A stretch of DNA of 64,000 bases from JAZKFT01 sp040386335 (GCA_040386335.1 JAZKFT010000018.1:248001-312000); one strand, 5' to 3'; positions 44,873-53,836 are shown, numbered from the stretch's first letter. Program-made: numbers and translations. Notes: generated by a model not told the origin, from the letters alone.

Positions 44873-46096
44873 CTAGTTCTTCTTAAACGTAAACACACTG
44901 ATATTACCCGTTACATATTTGCATACCCAGGCTTCCAGCACTTTATCGTCTTCGTATATATCCACGCCTACCGGGCTTCCCTTGCAAGGCAGGTCGGCTA
45001 CTTTTTCAAAACGGTCGCTATAAATTTTAAATACCTGCACGAGGTTGCTTGAATAGCAGGTAACAAAGACGAACTTAAAATTTTTGGATAGCATAATGGT
45101 ACGGGGCTGGCTGCCTGTGTGTGCCGTAAATAGGGTATTTCCGCTGGCGGCATCTATGCAGGCAATGCTATTCAATGCATTAAAAGAGATGAAGATCCTG
45201 CCGCTGGTGTCTATCACAATATGTCTCGGGTTTTTTGAAACCGGTAATGGTGCTTCGGCCTGCCACTCGTTATGGTTGATCACCGTTATTTCGGCGCCGC
45301 CCATTTGGGCTACATAGGATTTTTGCATTTTATCATCAACCGCTATACCACGGGGAATGGTGGTAACAGGGATGTCTTTTATTTTGGAAGCATAGGGTGC
45401 GATTGTGGTATCCGTTTGTAAAATGCTGATGTTGTGGCTATGCCAGTTGCTTACCAGCAGGTATTTATCATCAATGGTTTTTGAAATGATCTTTGGGGTC
45501 TTCCCGGTGTAAATAAGCGGCACCCACATGCTGTCTTTTGTCTTAAGCAAATAGTCGTGGACATACACTTTTTTAAACGAAGTGTCTTTTGCGGTAGGGG
45601 AGAGTCTTTCTTTATTGTCGACACCTAAAAATATGGGGACTATGCCATCTGCATTGTGCAGCGACACCCAAAGTATTTCATTATTGTGGGAGAGGCAGCC
45701 TTCCACCGGTTTTTCCTGGAAAGAGGGTATGGGCCTGTTTTTGGCATAGTTCCAGCCGGTGCCTTTTGTAGGTTTGAATTTAAATACACGTTCCACTTTG
45801 CGCGTAGCCTGGTCAAACTCGAAAATGCTCATTCCCTCGAGATTCATGGCATACAACTTACTGCTGTTACTATTAAACAACACCGATTTGGTACCCGGGG
45901 CTGCGTTCAGTTCCTCAGTTTTTTCCAGCGTTAAACTATCGTATGGTGCCAGTGCGGGTTTTACCTCGGCGGAGTCTGTCTTTGGGAGGGTATCCTTTTC
46001 AACAATTGGTTTAGAATAGTTCTCAGGAGAACCTGAAACAGCCTGGCCACATGCAACCAATAAGGATAGAAATGGCAGCAGATATATCCTTAACAT
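44873..46096 (-). CDS. YncE-like beta-propeller lipoprotein
   Basis: The start at 46096 gives a lipoprotein signal (LRIYLLPFLSLLVACG; lipobox LVAC, Cys at residue 16); a longer start at 46117 is possible. About 350 residues of YncE/surface-antigen-like propeller follow, with repeated strands such as KLYAMNLEGMSIFEFDQATR, YLLVSNWHSHNISIL, TTIPRGIAVDDKMQKSYVAQ, PRHIVIDTSGRIFISF and PRTIMLSKNFKFVFVTCYSS. It is predicted to be anchored in the outer or inner membrane facing the periplasm. It lies 175 bases downstream of tssF on the same strand and upstream of the CHAP amidase. It might serve the T6SS or protect against the amidase, but no evidence beyond position supports this. Confidence 0.8.
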   Translation of the reverse strand: MLRIYLLPFLSLLVACGQAVSGSPENYSKPIVEKDTLPKTDSAEVKPALAPYDSLTLEKTEELNAAPGTKSVLFNSNSSKLYAMNLEGMSIFEFDQATRKVERVFKFKPTKGTGWNYAKNRPIPSFQEKPVEGCLSHNNEILWVSLHNADGIVPIFLGVDNKERLSPTAKDTSFKKVYVHDYLLKTKDSMWVPLIYTGKTPKIISKTIDDKYLLVSNWHSHNISILQTDTTIAPYASKIKDIPVTTIPRGIAVDDKMQKSYVAQMGGAEITVINHNEWQAEAPLPVSKNPRHIVIDTSGRIFISFNALNSIACIDAASGNTLFTAHTGSQPRTIMLSKNFKFVFVTCYSSNLVQVFKIYSDRFEKVADLPCKGSPVGVDIYEDDKVLEAWVCKYVTGNISVFTFKKN

Positions 46097-46271
46097 GGTT
46101 ATTGCGGGCGACGGCATGTGTGCTTTTTTATTACTCTAATGTAGTGTGGTTATTGCTTATTTCAAAATGATGGCTGATGCACAAGTTTTTAAAGGCGACA
46201 ATGCGTAAACCATTTTTACCTCCCTTCAACAAATATGGCATGCGCTCCGTAATTGATTGCCACCTGATTTT

Positions 46272-48101
46272 TTATTGAACCAGGACCTGGAATGGATAAA
46301 CGATCGTGGCCTCATTTGACAGAACCGACTCCAATTCACGACATAAATAAGGGACATCATTGGCTTCTTTATTCTCCAGCACCAGCTTTATTTGAATCAC
46401 CCTCGAAAATCCTTCTGAAGCAGAACTGCCAATGGCAGTGGCTTTCTCCACGCTCACCTGTCGAAGGTTTTTACCAAAGGTTTGGTGGCAGAGCATTTTT
46501 ATATCGTAGGCACTTACTATTTTCCCTTTCGAAATAATCTGTTGTTTTAACAAGGATCTTTTTTCATTCTCAAGTGTGCGGTCTCTGCCCCCATTTGCTG
46601 TAGTGACAAGGAATGTGTCTTTGTTGCTTGTTTGGGTATGGCTGACAGGTACCAGGTTACCGCCTGCATTTACCTGGTTGGCCATGGAGCCATCTGTGGA
46701 CCAATACCGGATGGCAATGGTTTCTCCAATGGTTTTTGGTTTTAGCAACAGGTAATGTTTTGCATCTTTTAAGTCTTTTGACTTCTGCATCTGGTCGTCC
46801 AGCCGGGCTAATATCATGGATATTTCCCTGAGACGTGAGGAGATAAAATCGTTGCTGGTTTCACTGAAGTAGGCACTTTCATCCCTGATGGCGTCCATCA
46901 GGTTGGTGATAATATCCCTTACTTCTTTCGAATTGGTTTTGCCTACGCCACTGCTTCTTATCAGCGCTTCCCCATCATCAAGATTTTGCTGTTCAGCCGA
47001 TGCCTTGAATTTATATTTTCCACCGGCCCCTGATTCAATCGATTGTATATCCAGGAAATTTCCTTCCATCTGCAAGGGGACTATATTGATCCAGGGGTCG
47101 GTACGATAGTGAATGGTATGGAGTTTCCTGTTGACCACCGGAAAGGCATTGATGTTCACAGAAAGGCCGTCAAGATCTTCCTGGGTAAAATACCTGCTCA
47201 ATTGTATTTTGATATACACCATTGGCTCTGCCGCCATTTTTGCAGCCAATGGCTTTGGTAACAGGCTGTCCAATGCTGCCGGCAATAAAGTGGGTTCTAT
47301 TTTGATGTCGTTATCGATATGCAGGAATTGCCGGCGATACACGGAAGCGATTTGCCGGTTTATTTTATTGGCATAGTCGTGGCCGGTAATGAGCATTTCT
47401 TCCGGGTTCAGTTCAAACTGATCCGGGTAAAAATACCCGCCGGATAATGGCAATACTGTATCGCCGATATGCGCCGTTGCCAGCGGAAGGCTGGCATACA
47501 ATGCCGGGGCCATTGAATGTGTTCTTAAATCGAAGTAGATACTGAGACCTTTTAAAGAGGCCAGGTTCTTATCAGGGCTGATTCCCAGCCATATCTCATT
47601 CACTTTGGCCTGGTTGGTTGTGCCTGCATTATGAATGAGTTCCCTTTTATTATTTCCAGTGATCTTGTAAAACTTTTGGCCGATTACAATGGCGCCCAGC
47701 TGCGCCTTGAGCACATTAAAATCGCCGATGGGTGTAAAAGAAAACTGGTAGCTAAAGGCTGTATTGCTCGTATAATTAAGCACTGATTGGGGTAAATAAA
47801 AACCGGTTTGCTTGTTAATGGTGGCTGTAGTATCTGTTGGCGTAGCAACAGCAATAGCCGATGCAGGTTTTGCGCCAACAACTGCCTCTGGCACGATCAA
47901 CTCGGCCAGTTTTTCCAAAAGCCGTTCGTGGCTGTTGTTAATGGCATGCCCTATTTTTTCCATCTCGGAGGCACATGCTTCTATGAGCATCATCACCAGG
48001 GGATCGAAATTGGTTTCAATTTCATTATCAGGAATGCCCCACAGCCGCGCAGCCGTTTTTTGCATCCTGTCTTTTATCCTTTCTTTTTTTAATGCAGCCA
48101 T
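46272..48101 (-). CDS. tssF: T6SS baseplate subunit TssF
   Basis: A 609-residue protein of typical TssF length (VasA/ImpG family). The N-terminal region reads KDRMQKTAARLWGIPDNEIE, then FDPLVMMLIEACASEMEKIG and LLEKLAELIVPEAVVGAKPA. The signature 'dP.v..lle..a.l...i...id...p.l...L...l.P....P.Pa' of the family is clear. The C-terminal half (SYDIKMLCHQTFGKNLRQVS) matches gp6-like baseplate folds. TssF joins TssG and TssK to form the wedge of the contractile baseplate in the cytoplasm. Its start lies 3 bases from the inverted repeat that bounds the four-helix-bundle cassette, which therefore separates it from tssE. Confidence 0.88.
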   Translation of the reverse strand: MAALKKERIKDRMQKTAARLWGIPDNEIETNFDPLVMMLIEACASEMEKIGHAINNSHERLLEKLAELIVPEAVVGAKPASAIAVATPTDTTATINKQTGFYLPQSVLNYTSNTAFSYQFSFTPIGDFNVLKAQLGAIVIGQKFYKITGNNKRELIHNAGTTNQAKVNEIWLGISPDKNLASLKGLSIYFDLRTHSMAPALYASLPLATAHIGDTVLPLSGGYFYPDQFELNPEEMLITGHDYANKINRQIASVYRRQFLHIDNDIKIEPTLLPAALDSLLPKPLAAKMAAEPMVYIKIQLSRYFTQEDLDGLSVNINAFPVVNRKLHTIHYRTDPWINIVPLQMEGNFLDIQSIESGAGGKYKFKASAEQQNLDDGEALIRSSGVGKTNSKEVRDIITNLMDAIRDESAYFSETSNDFISSRLREISMILARLDDQMQKSKDLKDAKHYLLLKPKTIGETIAIRYWSTDGSMANQVNAGGNLVPVSHTQTSNKDTFLVTTANGGRDRTLENEKRSLLKQQIISKGKIVSAYDIKMLCHQTFGKNLRQVSVEKATAIGSSASEGFSRVIQIKLVLENKEANDVPYLCRELESVLSNEATIVYPFQVLVQ

Positions 48102-48103
48102 TT

Positions 48104-48132
48104 TTAGGGATTAGGGGTTGGGGATTAGGGAC
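48104..48132. repeat. 29-bp perfect inverted repeat, left copy
   Basis: Built of GGGATTAG-like units ('agggattaggggttgggg' and onward), this copy is the exact reverse complement of 48564-48592. It starts 3 bases upstream of the tssF start codon. A further 'aagggattag' follows inside. Confidence 0.92.
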
Positions 48133-48157
48133 AAGGGATTAGCAGATTGGTAAAAGG

Positions 48158-48535
48158 TTATTTTATGGTTTTACGCAAATAATTGATGTAGCCGTTAAGC
48201 AGTTTAGCGACTTCTTCTATTATATTTTTAAAATACACCAGCTTTTCATCAGCTATGAATTTGCAATCAAATGCGTCAATCAGGTGGTTGAAGGTTTCGT
48301 ATAATGAACCCCTGGCGATGATGCAGAAATGCAACTGGTCCTTAAAAGTAAATCTTCCATAACCTTCTGCAATCATGGCATTTATACCCCTTGAACAGCG
48401 AATCAATTGATCGGTCATCCTAAATTTCTCTTCTGTGGGAAATAATGCAACCAGGTCTTTGATTTCATTTTTCAAAATCCTTGCCTTTTTCCAAACTTCA
48501 AGTTCCGTAAAGTTTTGATGTATTGGTTCTTCCAT
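48158..48535 (-). CDS. Four-helix-bundle protein (23S rRNA IVS / Avd-like family)
   Basis: A 125-residue protein with the family features: FTELEVWKKARILKNEIKDL (the conserved L.VW..A), LVALFPTEEKFRMTDQLIRC, a central SRGINAMIAEGYGR (the hallmark S...N.AEG.gR), FCIIARGSLYETFNHLI, and a last helix VAKLLNGYINYLRK. Family members were first found in intervening sequences of 23S rRNA genes and are related to Avd of diversity-generating retroelements; many stand alone in Bacteroidota genomes. Their biochemical function is unknown. Here the gene interrupts the T6SS operon between tssE and tssF and is bounded by a perfect 29-bp inverted repeat. It has no T6SS relation by sequence, so it looks like an inserted cassette. 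Confidence 0.9.
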   Translation of the reverse strand: MEEPIHQNFTELEVWKKARILKNEIKDLVALFPTEEKFRMTDQLIRCSRGINAMIAEGYGRFTFKDQLHFCIIARGSLYETFNHLIDAFDCKFIADEKLVYFKNIIEEVAKLLNGYINYLRKTIK

Positions 48536-48563
48536 GTTAAAATAGCTATTTGTGACTAAACTA

Positions 48564-48592
48564 GTCCCTAATCCCCAACCCCTAATCCCTAA
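48564..48592. repeat. 29-bp perfect inverted repeat, right copy
   Basis: The exact reverse complement of 48104-48132 ('tccctaatccccaacccc' and onward). It ends one base before the tssE stop codon (48593). Inverted repeats at both edges define a cassette of about 489 bases. Confidence 0.92.
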
Positions 48593-49021
48593 CTAGTCAA
48601 AAGCCAACGGTCCAATAAAAAAGCCCGTCTGGAACTTAAAGGGTTCGTTGCTTCGGGAGATGGCCGCGGTTATGATAATCTCTATCCTGCGTTTTATTTG
48701 TTTGCCCGCACCTACTGTTTTTTCTGTTTGTTTTACGTTTACTTCCAGCGTTACATTATGAATGCGTTTTTCGTAATTCGCTATCTGTTTCTTAAGGCTG
48801 GAAATAATATTTTCCCGGCGGCTGTCTGCCGAAATATGTATGTCGAAGTCCAGGTCCCAAAACTGCGAGCCATATTCCCAATCCAGTTTGTTTTCTCCTA
48901 ATGCCGTAGTAATGAGCAGGTGAAGGTTACTAGCTATGGAATGGTTAATAGGGCAGGTGTTGAGCCTGCTCTTTTGGAAAAACTGTTCAAACCTCAGTGG
49001 CAGTCTTAAATAGTTTTGCAT
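48593..49021 (-). CDS. tssE: T6SS baseplate subunit TssE (gp25-like)
   Basis: A 142-residue GPW/gp25-family protein: YLRLPLRFEQFFQ near the N-terminus, SIASNLHLLITTALGENKLD and WEYGSQFWDLDFD (the 'fGs.lwdl.fe' region of gp25), then a conserved basic/helical IANYEKRIHNVTLEV. TssE sits at the baseplate and nucleates sheath assembly. It is 12 bases downstream of the tssP stop. Its own stop is immediately next to the cassette's inverted repeat. Confidence 0.82.
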   Translation of the reverse strand: MQNYLRLPLRFEQFFQKSRLNTCPINHSIASNLHLLITTALGENKLDWEYGSQFWDLDFDIHISADSRRENIISSLKKQIANYEKRIHNVTLEVNVKQTEKTVGAGKQIKRRIEIIITAAISRSNEPFKFQTGFFIGPLAFD

Positions 49022-49033
49022 GACTTTTTGGGT

Positions 49034-50146
49034 TTACAGTAATCCCTTTTTATATTTTAGGTAGATAAGGTCCACACAACGGTCAGCCTTTCTATTGACC
49101 CTCACATCCCAGATCTTGTTGATTTTTTTATTCTTGTAGAACAACTGGCAGAGGCCGGCCACCGTTTCCCAGCGGTTGCCATCATTTTCCACCAATACCC
49201 TTGTGGCGCCACCTTCGCACAAAATGTCATCAAAACCGGCGACGTTTAATTCTCCTCTTACCACTGACTCAAACCGCATCCTGAAAACTTCGTCTGCTAC
49301 CAGCAGTTTTTCCTTTGGTTTCTCGATTGGTTTTTCTAATGGTTTTTCTGTAACCGGGTCCGGTTTCTTTGCTTCCTCTCTTTTGCTCATATCTACGGGT
49401 ATAACCGGCGGCAAATCGACGGGCAAGACAACCGGTGCACCCCCACCTCCGCCTTTGTTGTCACGGGGATTTGGAACAACAGAAGGTTGTATGGCAGCCA
49501 AAACATTTATCTGTTTGCGAAATACTTTTGTAGGATCGCCATCGAGTTTCAGCTCCAATATTTGTGGTCCCGGTACAATGAAATTATAGGATGCAGATTC
49601 GGTATTCTGGCTGGGGTAAATCGGGGAATTGAGTATTGACCACTCATACATTTTAGCCTTTACCGTACAAATATAGGCGGCCATAGTACCTGCCGTTGGC
49701 GCATCCTGGCCCATGATCGGGTTGGTCTGGATTTGATCGGCGGCATCGCCGGGATTCCTGATTTTTACAGGTTTTACATGCAGTGCCAGGGTTTGTATGC
49801 AGCGTCCGTTTACCGTAGCTGTGATGGTGTAATTACCGTCCCGGGTATAAATATGCCTGATGGTATTGCCAAGATCGTCTGGCGTATGATCGCCAAAATC
49901 CCAGGCCACCTGGTCATCGCTTTCTACAACAGCAGTGAAATTTACAGGGTCTCCGATATAAAAATCGACCGATTTACCGGAACTGATAGATGCCGAAGAG
50001 ATGGTAAAGGGTTTGCAGGTTTCTTTTTTACTTAGTTTAAATGCCAAAAGACCAGCTGATACAACGATCAGTACCAGCATTGTGGTCACTACGTTTTTGT
50101 CGATACCAAAACGGGTATTGGCCAGGTATTGATTTGACTGTTTCAT
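49034..50146 (-). CDS. tssP: TssP-like PKD-domain T6SSiii inner-membrane protein
   Basis: The start at 50146 (MKQSNQYLANTRFG) is preferred over 50170. A single transmembrane segment (VVTTMLVLIVVSAGLLAF, residues about 20-37) leads to a periplasmic part with a PKD domain (PVNFTAVVESDDQVAWDFGD, then GNYTITATVNG). A Pro/Lys-rich linker (about residues 215-285) follows, and then a conserved C-terminal domain (FRMRFESVVRGELNVAGFDD ... NRWETVAGLCQLFYKNKKIN). A one-TM protein with PKD fold fits TssP, a Bacteroidota-specific component that, with TssN, O, Q and R, replaces the TssJLM membrane complex. The name is assigned by architecture and position. Confidence 0.72.
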   Translation of the reverse strand: MKQSNQYLANTRFGIDKNVVTTMLVLIVVSAGLLAFKLSKKETCKPFTISSASISSGKSVDFYIGDPVNFTAVVESDDQVAWDFGDHTPDDLGNTIRHIYTRDGNYTITATVNGRCIQTLALHVKPVKIRNPGDAADQIQTNPIMGQDAPTAGTMAAYICTVKAKMYEWSILNSPIYPSQNTESASYNFIVPGPQILELKLDGDPTKVFRKQINVLAAIQPSVVPNPRDNKGGGGGAPVVLPVDLPPVIPVDMSKREEAKKPDPVTEKPLEKPIEKPKEKLLVADEVFRMRFESVVRGELNVAGFDDILCEGGATRVLVENDGNRWETVAGLCQLFYKNKKINKIWDVRVNRKADRCVDLIYLKYKKGLL

Positions 50147-50206
50147 CGGTTGCCGTATTAAATGACCCAAATTTTTAGAGAATGGTGTGGGTATCTGTTA
50201 TTGTTT

Positions 50207-50731
50207 TTACCTGCCCTGGCTTATCTGCACCAATTGTACTCTTAGAGTGCTAGCCTCATTCTGGGCGCGGAAAAGTTCATTTTTTAATCCTTCGATCTGC
50301 TGTACATATTTGGTCATATCCAGGTTACTGCTGGTGGCATCCCTCAATTGCTTTTTTGCAAACTGAAGTTCTGTGAGGTTCTGAATAATGTCAGTGTAGG
50401 TTTTCTTATTAATCGTAGTGTCGGCATTGATCATGGCGCTGAGTCCTTTTATGCCATCAGTAATTCTTTGATCCAATAGTTCAGCCTGTATACCGGCTTT
50501 ATTGACCGTGTCCAGGATCCCTTTGGTTTCAGCCATTTTGATAGAAAAATTCTCTGCAAAAGTCTTCTCATTCTGCAGCATTCCTATTTTTTGCTGTAAC
50601 TGCTGGTTTTGTTTAAAAGGAACTTTCATCCCAAAAAAAACGGCTAACGCAATAATGATTACTGTAATTCCAAAAAAGAGCAGGAAATACATGTATGCAG
50701 ATTTTCTTTCTGCAGAATTGATCGGTTTCAT
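50207..50731 (-). CDS. tssO: T6SSiii inner-membrane protein TssO
   Basis: A 174-residue protein with one N-terminal transmembrane helix (YMYFLLFFGITVIIIALAVF, residues about 13-32) and a periplasmic coiled coil for the rest (LQQKIGMLQNEKTFAENF; YVQQIEGLKNELFRAQNEAS). Size, topology and position between tssK and tssP match TssO of the Bacteroidota T6SS. It is 60 bases from the tssP start and 116 bases downstream of tssK. Confidence 0.78.
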   Translation of the reverse strand: MKPINSAERKSAYMYFLLFFGITVIIIALAVFFGMKVPFKQNQQLQQKIGMLQNEKTFAENFSIKMAETKGILDTVNKAGIQAELLDQRITDGIKGLSAMINADTTINKKTYTDIIQNLTELQFAKKQLRDATSSNLDMTKYVQQIEGLKNELFRAQNEASTLRVQLVQISQGR

Positions 50732-50812
50732 TTCTTATAATTATTTGTGTTATTAATTCTAAAAAGGTCACTTGTCATCAAGTCATCAGGTCCACAATGA
50801 TAACCTGAACTT

Positions 50813-50847
50813 CTAAACCCTAAACCTTCCACCCTAAACCTCACCAC
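50813..50847. repeat. Short-period CCCTAAA-like repeat between tssK and tssO
   Basis: The stretch 'ttctaaaccctaaacc' followed by 'accctaaacctcacc' lies directly after the tssK stop. It has the same unit as the arrays at 44641 and 44827; no inverted partner was seen in the gap. Confidence 0.55.
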
Positions 50848-52023
50848 CTAACCAAAAAACCTTCTCCTTGCTTTCTGCTCTGCACTGCCCTGGTTGGTGT
50901 TTTGCTGTTGCTCTTCTTTTACGAAGAATCCTACCTCTTTACGCTTGCCTATAAATTCCAGGTTACTCAGAGACTCAAACAGTTTCCCCGTCACTTTTAC
51001 AAACCTTGCTATCTGTCCTATGTTCTGATTAATATCGTTATGATCGTAGCGAAGTGTTGCCAGGTTTCCAAGCATGCTTTCCAGTTCCCCTTGCTTCAGC
51101 TCGCACCATTCGCTGAGGTAATTCATCAGTTCATCTTTGCCGGAACCGATCCTCAGGTCAATGGTGTTTTTCATAACCCGTGCCAGCGACACTACATGCG
51201 ACAATAAAATGGCCGGCGGCTGGTGCATGACAAACCAACGCAATTGCGTGATCGTAGGACCCAGGTACATCATAGTCCGGTCGCACAGGTACATCACCAA
51301 TTCTGACAAATCGTTCTGCTGGCTTTTCTTAAATATTTTTTGCACGATGGCCGAGCATTTCATTTCCAGCTGGCTAAAAAAATGATCTATTTCACTTAAG
51401 AGATTCACCAGGTCGGGGTGGGCACTTATGGTAAGGCAGGGCGGTATATAACCTTCGTCGTTGCTTACACTGTTTCCATTAACCAGCACCTTGCCGATGG
51501 CCAATGCATAGGGATTATTTGCAAACTGTTTATACTGGCTCTCGCTGATCACCTGTAACTCATAGTGCGGCTGCACGCTGGGAAAACGTGGCGGAGTTTC
51601 TGCTGTATTGGGGCTACCAACCGGCTGTTTATTGAATGGGTTGGTTAATAAAAATATCCACCAAATCCCCTCACCGGATGATGCGGCAAATTCGAAACTC
51701 GTTGCCGGTACATTGTCAGATCCAAGTTGGGAGCCAATTCCGGGGCCGGGAATATTGATCCTGACACCGCCGCTGGTTACCGCCTGGCAATGCAGCATCG
51801 TAGCCCGGATCGTGTTTTGATTATCCAGCGCAATTTTTACATTAAAGGTTTGCCCGCCCTCAGCCGAAGGTGGCAATACACCAAACTGAACTGCCGAAAG
51901 CTGCAACGCTGCAAAATCCTGCATGGATCCCAGGTTGGCATTGTCCTGCGCGATAAAAAGATCCTTATTAATCTTCATGCCATCCACCCAATTCACCGGG
52001 TAATATTTAAGGTTATCCCTCAT
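50848..52023 (-). CDS. tssK: T6SS baseplate subunit TssK
   Basis: A 391-residue protein. The N-terminal shell-like domain begins YYPVNWVDGMKINKDLFIAQ (the TssK 'v.W..G.fl.p.hfq..d' motif). It continues with FGVLPPSAEGG and NTIRATMLHCQAVTSGGVRI, and a middle helical region follows (LLSEIDHFFSQLEMKCSAIV). TssK links the baseplate to the membrane complex. The ATG overlaps the tssN stop by one base (TAATG), so the two are probably translationally coupled. Confidence 0.82.
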   Translation of the reverse strand: MRDNLKYYPVNWVDGMKINKDLFIAQDNANLGSMQDFAALQLSAVQFGVLPPSAEGGQTFNVKIALDNQNTIRATMLHCQAVTSGGVRINIPGPGIGSQLGSDNVPATSFEFAASSGEGIWWIFLLTNPFNKQPVGSPNTAETPPRFPSVQPHYELQVISESQYKQFANNPYALAIGKVLVNGNSVSNDEGYIPPCLTISAHPDLVNLLSEIDHFFSQLEMKCSAIVQKIFKKSQQNDLSELVMYLCDRTMMYLGPTITQLRWFVMHQPPAILLSHVVSLARVMKNTIDLRIGSGKDELMNYLSEWCELKQGELESMLGNLATLRYDHNDINQNIGQIARFVKVTGKLFESLSNLEFIGKRKEVGFFVKEEQQQNTNQGSAEQKARRRFFG

Positions 52024-52907
52024 TAGCTTTCGTCGTTTGGCTGGTTATTAAAATGTTCGCAAATAATCACCGAATTTTCCCTGACCCTGTTTTCCCTGAT
52101 GGTAATGGCAGGGTTCAACACTTTACTACGCTGGTACCATTTTGGTTTCAGCCTGAAATACCAGATCAAAGGCAATTTGTTTTCGCCTATTACTTCCACA
52201 GGCGTTTCGCTTTGTAGTTCGTTATAGTCATTGATGAAATGATAAAATAAATCGCCCAGCGAAATGGATTCAGGCGTTTTTGCCCTGAAATAAGTGCGTT
52301 GGTTGTCCCTGGCTTTTTTAGGTATTTCAAACCCGATCACCAATAATCTTTCGTTGGGGTTATCATCCGGCGGATCAATGGGGGCATCTACAGGATAAAC
52401 CCAGCTTTTATAAATGGGGTAGGGGATATTGTAAGCAGCTTCAAAAGTGGAATTTGCCAGTATGGGAACGATAAAAAATAAAGCGGATAGCAATAGTGGA
52501 TAGAACAAAAACGTCTTATCGATCACGAAAAATTGTAAGGCTGCAAAAAGTATGGTAGCAAGCACACCCATTGCCAAAACAAACAGCCATTCGGCAATAA
52601 CAACTTTACTTTTTTCTTCTTCAAGCTCGTAAATAAATTTTTTGTGAGCAAAGGCCTGGTGGATGCAGCCAAACAGCAGGAAAATAGCTGACATCGCCCA
52701 AAAAAGAATAAACAGGTCATCAATCGCAGAAACGGCCAGGTAAACAGCTCCGGCCGTAAGAATGGCCGTAATGATACCCACCACAATCGGCTTTTTGCCA
52801 AACGATTTAAAGCTCTCCGAAAAACTTTGAGCCATGGTAATAAGGCCTATGCCGGCAACCAGGCCACTGGCCATTATGATCGTGAATATTTTTGCGGTCG
52901 TTTGCAT
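52023..52907 (-). CDS. tssN: T6SSiii polytopic inner-membrane protein TssN
   Basis: A 294-residue protein with about six hydrophobic segments in its first 160 residues (IFTIIMASGLVAGIGLITMA; PIVVGIITAILTAGAVYLAV; LFILFWAMSAIFLLFGCIHQ; VVIAEWLFVLAMGVLATILF; LFYPLLLSALFFIVPILANS). A cytoplasmic domain follows (NERLLVIGFEIPKKARDNQR ... NSVIICEHFNNQ). This topology is that of TssN, found only in the Bacteroidota T6SS, where it is thought to replace part of the TssL/TssM anchor. It is 17 bases downstream of tssG. Confidence 0.82.
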   Translation of the reverse strand: MQTTAKIFTIIMASGLVAGIGLITMAQSFSESFKSFGKKPIVVGIITAILTAGAVYLAVSAIDDLFILFWAMSAIFLLFGCIHQAFAHKKFIYELEEEKSKVVIAEWLFVLAMGVLATILFAALQFFVIDKTFLFYPLLLSALFFIVPILANSTFEAAYNIPYPIYKSWVYPVDAPIDPPDDNPNERLLVIGFEIPKKARDNQRTYFRAKTPESISLGDLFYHFINDYNELQSETPVEVIGENKLPLIWYFRLKPKWYQRSKVLNPAITIRENRVRENSVIICEHFNNQPNDES

Positions 52908-52924
52908 GTTGCTGCTAAAGGTTC

Positions 52925-53836
52925 TTATAGCACAAAGCCATATCCCAAAATAGGATCAGCTTCGCCAGTTTTAGAGTATTCTATTTCGTATTCAAATTGC
53001 ACATCCATTTCTACCGGTAAAAAAATATCAGTAAAAAGATCAAGCATCTTGCTAATATACCCTTTACCGGTATACAACTCCATTTTGTGCGGTGGTATTT
53101 GGTGGATGGTAAAAACCCAATAAAGGCCACCTTCACAAAAAATATCCCCCAATACCGAATCTTCGCCCAATATCACTTCATCCATCTGGCCCGGCCCTGA
53201 CTGCACCTGTTGGTATTTTTGCCATTTTTCAGCAGTTGAAACCGTCAGTCCCACCAGCATTTGTATGGCTTTGGCGGTAAGTTCCAGGTTGCCTTTAATA
53301 AGATAAGCCCATGGCATGATCCCTGAAAGTACAAATGCTTCATGCTCTGGAATATCGGCCGGAATATCCCAAAACTGGTAAGGATTTTCGGCAAAATTAC
53401 CCATAAGAATTTTTTGCATCAGGTTACGCTCTTCCTGTTCTACCTGCGTGGCGTAACCTACCATTTCCTGGTCGAATGGTTTAAAAAAAAGCCTTGCCTT
53501 TTTTTCTTCTTCTTTTAACCGCCGGCTATCTGCCACCATTCGGTTCAGCTCGGAGCCGCCGCTGTTACTTAATGGCTGGTGGAACAAGCCCTCTGGCAGC
53601 AGATCGTAAATGCTATCCCTGTTTATTTGAACAGTTACCTGTCTCCCCTCATGCTCATCTGCATCGCTGATTGATACCTTGTCAATGTCCTTTCGGTACA
53701 ATTTTCTAAAACTGCTCTGTTGCGTTATTACGAGTTGCTCCGGCGTGCATCCATTGGCCAAAAGCTCCGACAGCAGCGATTCTGCATTGATTTCGGCGTA
53801 CTTTTCAACCCTTATGTTTTTGCTGGCTTGTGCCAT
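52925..53836 (-). CDS. tssG: T6SS baseplate subunit TssG-like
   Basis: A 303-residue protein with N-terminal LLANGCTPEQLVITQQSSFR, a central FDQEMVGYATQVEQEERNLM, FVLSGIMPWAYLIKGNLELT and VLGEDSVLGDIFCEGGLYWV (the 'lG.d.lLG....d..g...l.iGp' region of the TssG/ImpH family), and a short C-terminal beta part. The assignment rests on this motif, on length, and on the presence of all other baseplate genes with no other TssG candidate. TssG bridges TssF and TssK in the wedge. It ends 17 bases before tssN. Confidence 0.72.
   Translation of the reverse strand: MAQASKNIRVEKYAEINAESLLSELLANGCTPEQLVITQQSSFRKLYRKDIDKVSISDADEHEGRQVTVQINRDSIYDLLPEGLFHQPLSNSGGSELNRMVADSRRLKEEEKKARLFFKPFDQEMVGYATQVEQEERNLMQKILMGNFAENPYQFWDIPADIPEHEAFVLSGIMPWAYLIKGNLELTAKAIQMLVGLTVSTAEKWQKYQQVQSGPGQMDEVILGEDSVLGDIFCEGGLYWVFTIHQIPPHKMELYTGKGYISKMLDLFTDIFLPVEMDVQFEYEIEYSKTGEADPILGYGFVL

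Noticed and set aside
48158..48535. Diversity-generating retroelement (Avd-like gene)
   Set aside because: No reverse transcriptase and no template/variable repeat pair were seen around the gene.
48104..48592. Ordinary insertion sequence
   Set aside because: The enclosed protein is not a transposase, the ends show no clear target-site duplication, and the repeat is built of internal short units.
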